The translations under genes and the position numbers were made by a program. Below the pieces are notes generated by a model that saw only the letters and a list, made by a program, of their open reading frames with translations, was not told the DNA's origin and made no database searches. Below are positions 62,127-64,000 of a stretch of DNA of 64,000 nt, piece after piece. This DNA comes from Streptomyces apocyni (GTDB lineage Bacteria; Actinomycetota; Actinomycetes; Streptomycetales; Streptomycetaceae): positions 1 through 64,000 of the forward strand of contig NZ_WHOM01000065.1 in NCBI RefSeq assembly GCF_009739465.1, read 5' to 3'. The first letter of the stretch is position 1. Each line of letters begins with the position of its first letter.

Positions 62127-62699
62127 TTAGCCCCAGATGCTGCCGTAGTCGTACTGGCGGTGGTAGCGCGGGGTCCACAGGCTTGGGTATGGCTCGGTGA
62201 TGTTGCCGCACGCGCGGAGTTCCAGGGGGTTGCGGCGGCCGGTGTCGTGGAGGCAGCGTCCGGACTGGGCCTCGACGATCTCCCAGTGGTTGTTGCCCCG
62301 GTCGACCCAGCGGAACAGCTGGCCCGGGCCCTGGCAGTGGCCGGTGACGACGGTCTTGTAGTAGTCGGGGCCGGCTGTGAGGTTGGCGCCGATGCAGTAC
62401 CTGCCCAGGGTGCCGATGGTGAACAGCCCCGGTGTGCCGGACTGTGTGAAGTAGAAGCGCTGGTGGAGCCTGCCTTTGCAGTCGTAGCGCTGGATGATCG
62501 CGCCCGGGTTGGTGGAGCCGCCGCGGATGTCCATGCACTGCCACGAGTACGAGGCGCGCATCTCGTAGATCGCGGCGTTCCGCAGTGAGGTGGTGTAGCG
62601 GATCGGCGGGTCGGCGGCGCTGGCCGTGCTGGGTATCAGCATGGCCAACAACGACGCCAAGGCGGCGACCAGGATTCCTGCGCGAGCGGTTCGGGCCAC
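62127..62699 (-). CDS. Secreted ricin-type beta-trefoil lectin-like protein
   Basis: A 190-residue exported protein. A signal peptide (ARAGILVAALASLLAMLIPSTASAA) ends near residue 28. The rest has the Cys-paired beta-trefoil pattern: WQCMDIRGGSTNPGAIIQRYDCKGRLHQRFYF, then RYCIGANL...GHCQGPGQLFRW and GRCLHDTGRRNPLELRACG. No enzyme domain is attached. It could bind sugars outside the cell. GTG at 62699 follows AAGGAAG. Confidence 0.75.
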   Translation of the reverse strand: MARTARAGILVAALASLLAMLIPSTASAADPPIRYTTSLRNAAIYEMRASYSWQCMDIRGGSTNPGAIIQRYDCKGRLHQRFYFTQSGTPGLFTIGTLGRYCIGANLTAGPDYYKTVVTGHCQGPGQLFRWVDRGNNHWEIVEAQSGRCLHDTGRRNPLELRACGNITEPYPSLWTPRYHRQYDYGSIWG

Positions 62700-62875
62700 T
62701 GTGGCTTCCTTCTCTGTCCGGATTCCGGCATGAGGAGTGGCGCCTGGCGGTGATGTGGTGACTCGTCGACACCGGCGCCGACCCGAAAGCTAGCGGCGGG
62801 GAGGTGGGCGGATGTACCGCCGGTTCAGGGGGGTTGTGTGCTGGGGGACGGCGGCGTGCAGGAAGGTGCCGCTGG

Positions 62876-63556
62876 TTAGGTCAGGTTGTGGGTTTGGGCT
62901 GTGAAGAGGGCTACTGAGCCTCGGAGGGTGACGGTGACCTTGGAGAAGCGGGTGGTGAGTTCGGCTTCTAGGGATTCTGGGGAGTCTTTGCGGTTGTTGA
63001 AGACCTTTTTGCGGTTGAGGAGGTCGAGTTGGGCGGAGGCCGCTGGGGTGTGGGGTACTCCTTCGCCTAGGACTGTGCTGCCGAATACCTGGGCGCCTGG
63101 GGTGAGGTGGGGGATTAGGTGGTCGAAGGCCGCCGCTTTGGCGGACATCGGGCCCGGGAGGCAGTGCAGGACGAAGTTGAGGGAGGCCGAGGAGAAGCGG
63201 AGGCCGCTGAGGTCGTAGGGCTCCAGGATGTTGTGGCGGTGGGTGGTGGGGTGGTAGCGCGCCACGCGGCGGGAGGCCGCCTTGAGGACCGCTGGGTTCA
63301 GGTCCAGTAGGGCCAACTGGGGGTGGTCCGTGGGGAAGTGACAGCGGTCCAGGAAGTAGCCGGTGCCTGGGCCGATGTCCAGGTGCCGGTCGGAGATGTG
63401 CCGGTCGTACTGTGCCGCCATCACCCCGCGCGGGCAGCGCCACACCGCCGGGCAGACTCCTCCCAGGACGAAGGCGTCGTACACCCGGAGCATGGACGCC
63501 GAGTAGACGGCGGTCGCGGCCGCCACCGGGCTCTGCCGCTCGGGCTCACGGGTCAT
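62876..63556 (-). CDS. Class I SAM-dependent methyltransferase
   Basis: A 226-residue methyltransferase. Motif I is HLDIGPGTGYFLDR (about 58-71), the acidic loop ALLDLNPAVLKAASRRV follows, and SASLNFVLHCLPGPMSAKAAAFDHLIPHLTPGAQVFGSTVLGEG covers motifs IV-VI. It resembles stand-alone methyltransferases near natural-product genes; substrate unknown. ATG 63556 gives the natural start MTREPERQSP. The flanking lectin gene is in the same direction but 176 bases away. Confidence 0.82.
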   Translation of the reverse strand: MTREPERQSPVAAATAVYSASMLRVYDAFVLGGVCPAVWRCPRGVMAAQYDRHISDRHLDIGPGTGYFLDRCHFPTDHPQLALLDLNPAVLKAASRRVARYHPTTHRHNILEPYDLSGLRFSSASLNFVLHCLPGPMSAKAAAFDHLIPHLTPGAQVFGSTVLGEGVPHTPAASAQLDLLNRKKVFNNRKDSPESLEAELTTRFSKVTVTLRGSVALFTAQTHNLT

Positions 63557-63702
63557 CCGTACCTCCCCTGGTCGGTGTCGTCGATCTTAGGGAAGTTTGG
63601 TGTATCCAGGCGGGCTTGGCGCGGATCAGGTGTGTGCGGGCGGCTGTCGCCATGGGCCGGGCCCGGGAACGGGCCAGGAAACGCACCTAGAGGGAGAGCG
63701 CT

Positions 63703-64000
63703 GTGGATATCAAGGAAGAGATTCGGGTGGCGAGCCTGGCGGACGTGCCGGAGGGTGAGTTGCTCAGCGTGGAGTTGGATGGGGTGCAGGTGCTGCTGGC
63801 GCGGTCTGGCGGCACGGTGTTCGCCGTGCGCGATCAGTGCAGCCATGAGGACGCCCCGCTCTCCGACGGGGAGATCGAGGACGACGGCACCGTCACCTGC
63901 CCCTGGCACTTCAGCCGCTTCTGCCTGCGCACCGGGGCGGCTCTCGACGCACCCGCGTACGACCCGATCGAGACTTACGCGGTACGGGTCGTTGACGGGG
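63703..64000 (+). CDS. Rieske-type non-haem ferredoxin (incomplete, runs off the window)
   Basis: The first 99 residues of a small Rieske [2Fe-2S] protein. Cluster ligands are Cys and His in DQCSHEDAPLSDGEI and in TCPWHFSRFC. It is the length and type of the electron-transfer partner of ring-hydroxylating dioxygenases or of the ferredoxin found beside SUF genes. GGGAGAG precedes the GTG at 63703. The C-terminus lies outside the window. Confidence 0.85.
   Translation, partial: MDIKEEIRVASLADVPEGELLSVELDGVQVLLARSGGTVFAVRDQCSHEDAPLSDGEIEDDGTVTCPWHFSRFCLRTGAALDAPAYDPIETYAVRVVDG

Overview
The window is typical Streptomyces chromosome: very high GC, GTG starts, GC-rich hairpin terminators, WhiB-like and HxlR/PadR/ArsR regulators, secreted beta-trefoil proteins and a SpoIIE-type phosphatase. 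From memory, not checked here, the order ahpD-ahpC-oxyR ... fumC ... class I fumarase ... WhiB-like ... glpX ... xseA-xseB ... ispH ... polyphosphate glucokinase ... ychF matches a conserved core region of Streptomyces chromosomes. I recognise no rRNA, tRNA, CRISPR array or insertion sequence.

Layout. 0.4-12.4 kb: a secreted pectate lyase with a LacI-type palindrome upstream, an AbiEi/DUF559-like protein, a Flp-pilin-like secreted protein with a lipoprotein partner, a broken SDR gene, a methyltransferase, a divergent ArsR sensor / P1B-4 metal ATPase pair with a clear operator, an HxlR regulator and a prepilin peptidase. 12.5-29 kb: aldo/keto reductase, cis-prenyltransferase, PIN-PhoH protein, lytic transglycosylase, AI-2E-family exporter, the peroxide module ahpD-ahpC/oxyR, a PadR-ABC-permease operon, a class A penicillin-binding protein and a catalase. 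29-49.6 kb: phosphatase/kinase regulator, DUF402 protein, both fumarase classes, SGNH lipase, WhiB-like regulator, GlpX, exonuclease VII, amino-acid permease, IspH, polyphosphate glucokinase and YchF.

The main find is a 12.45 kb integrated element (about 49,580-62,044) sitting in the 3' end of ychF. A 14-bp direct repeat flanks it; the right copy reads as the lost ychF tail (Phe-Arg-Phe-Asn-Val-stop), followed by a strong hairpin that was probably ychF's own terminator. The element carries a tyrosine recombinase next to its right end and almost only defence genes: a complete type I restriction-modification operon (hsdM-hsdS-hsdR) with a coupled YgjP-type metallopeptidase, and an ABC-type ATPase plus HNH nuclease pair resembling Septu (PtuA-PtuB). 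No replication, transfer or excisionase gene is visible, so it looks like a compact defence island.

A second pattern spans the host sequence. Short imperfect tandem repeats, often containing a copy of a gene's last bases including its stop codon, lie at the 3' ends of at least eight unrelated genes (ABM-SnoaL, SDR pseudogene, methyltransferase, aldo/keto reductase, catalase, class I fumarase, xseA, ppgK).
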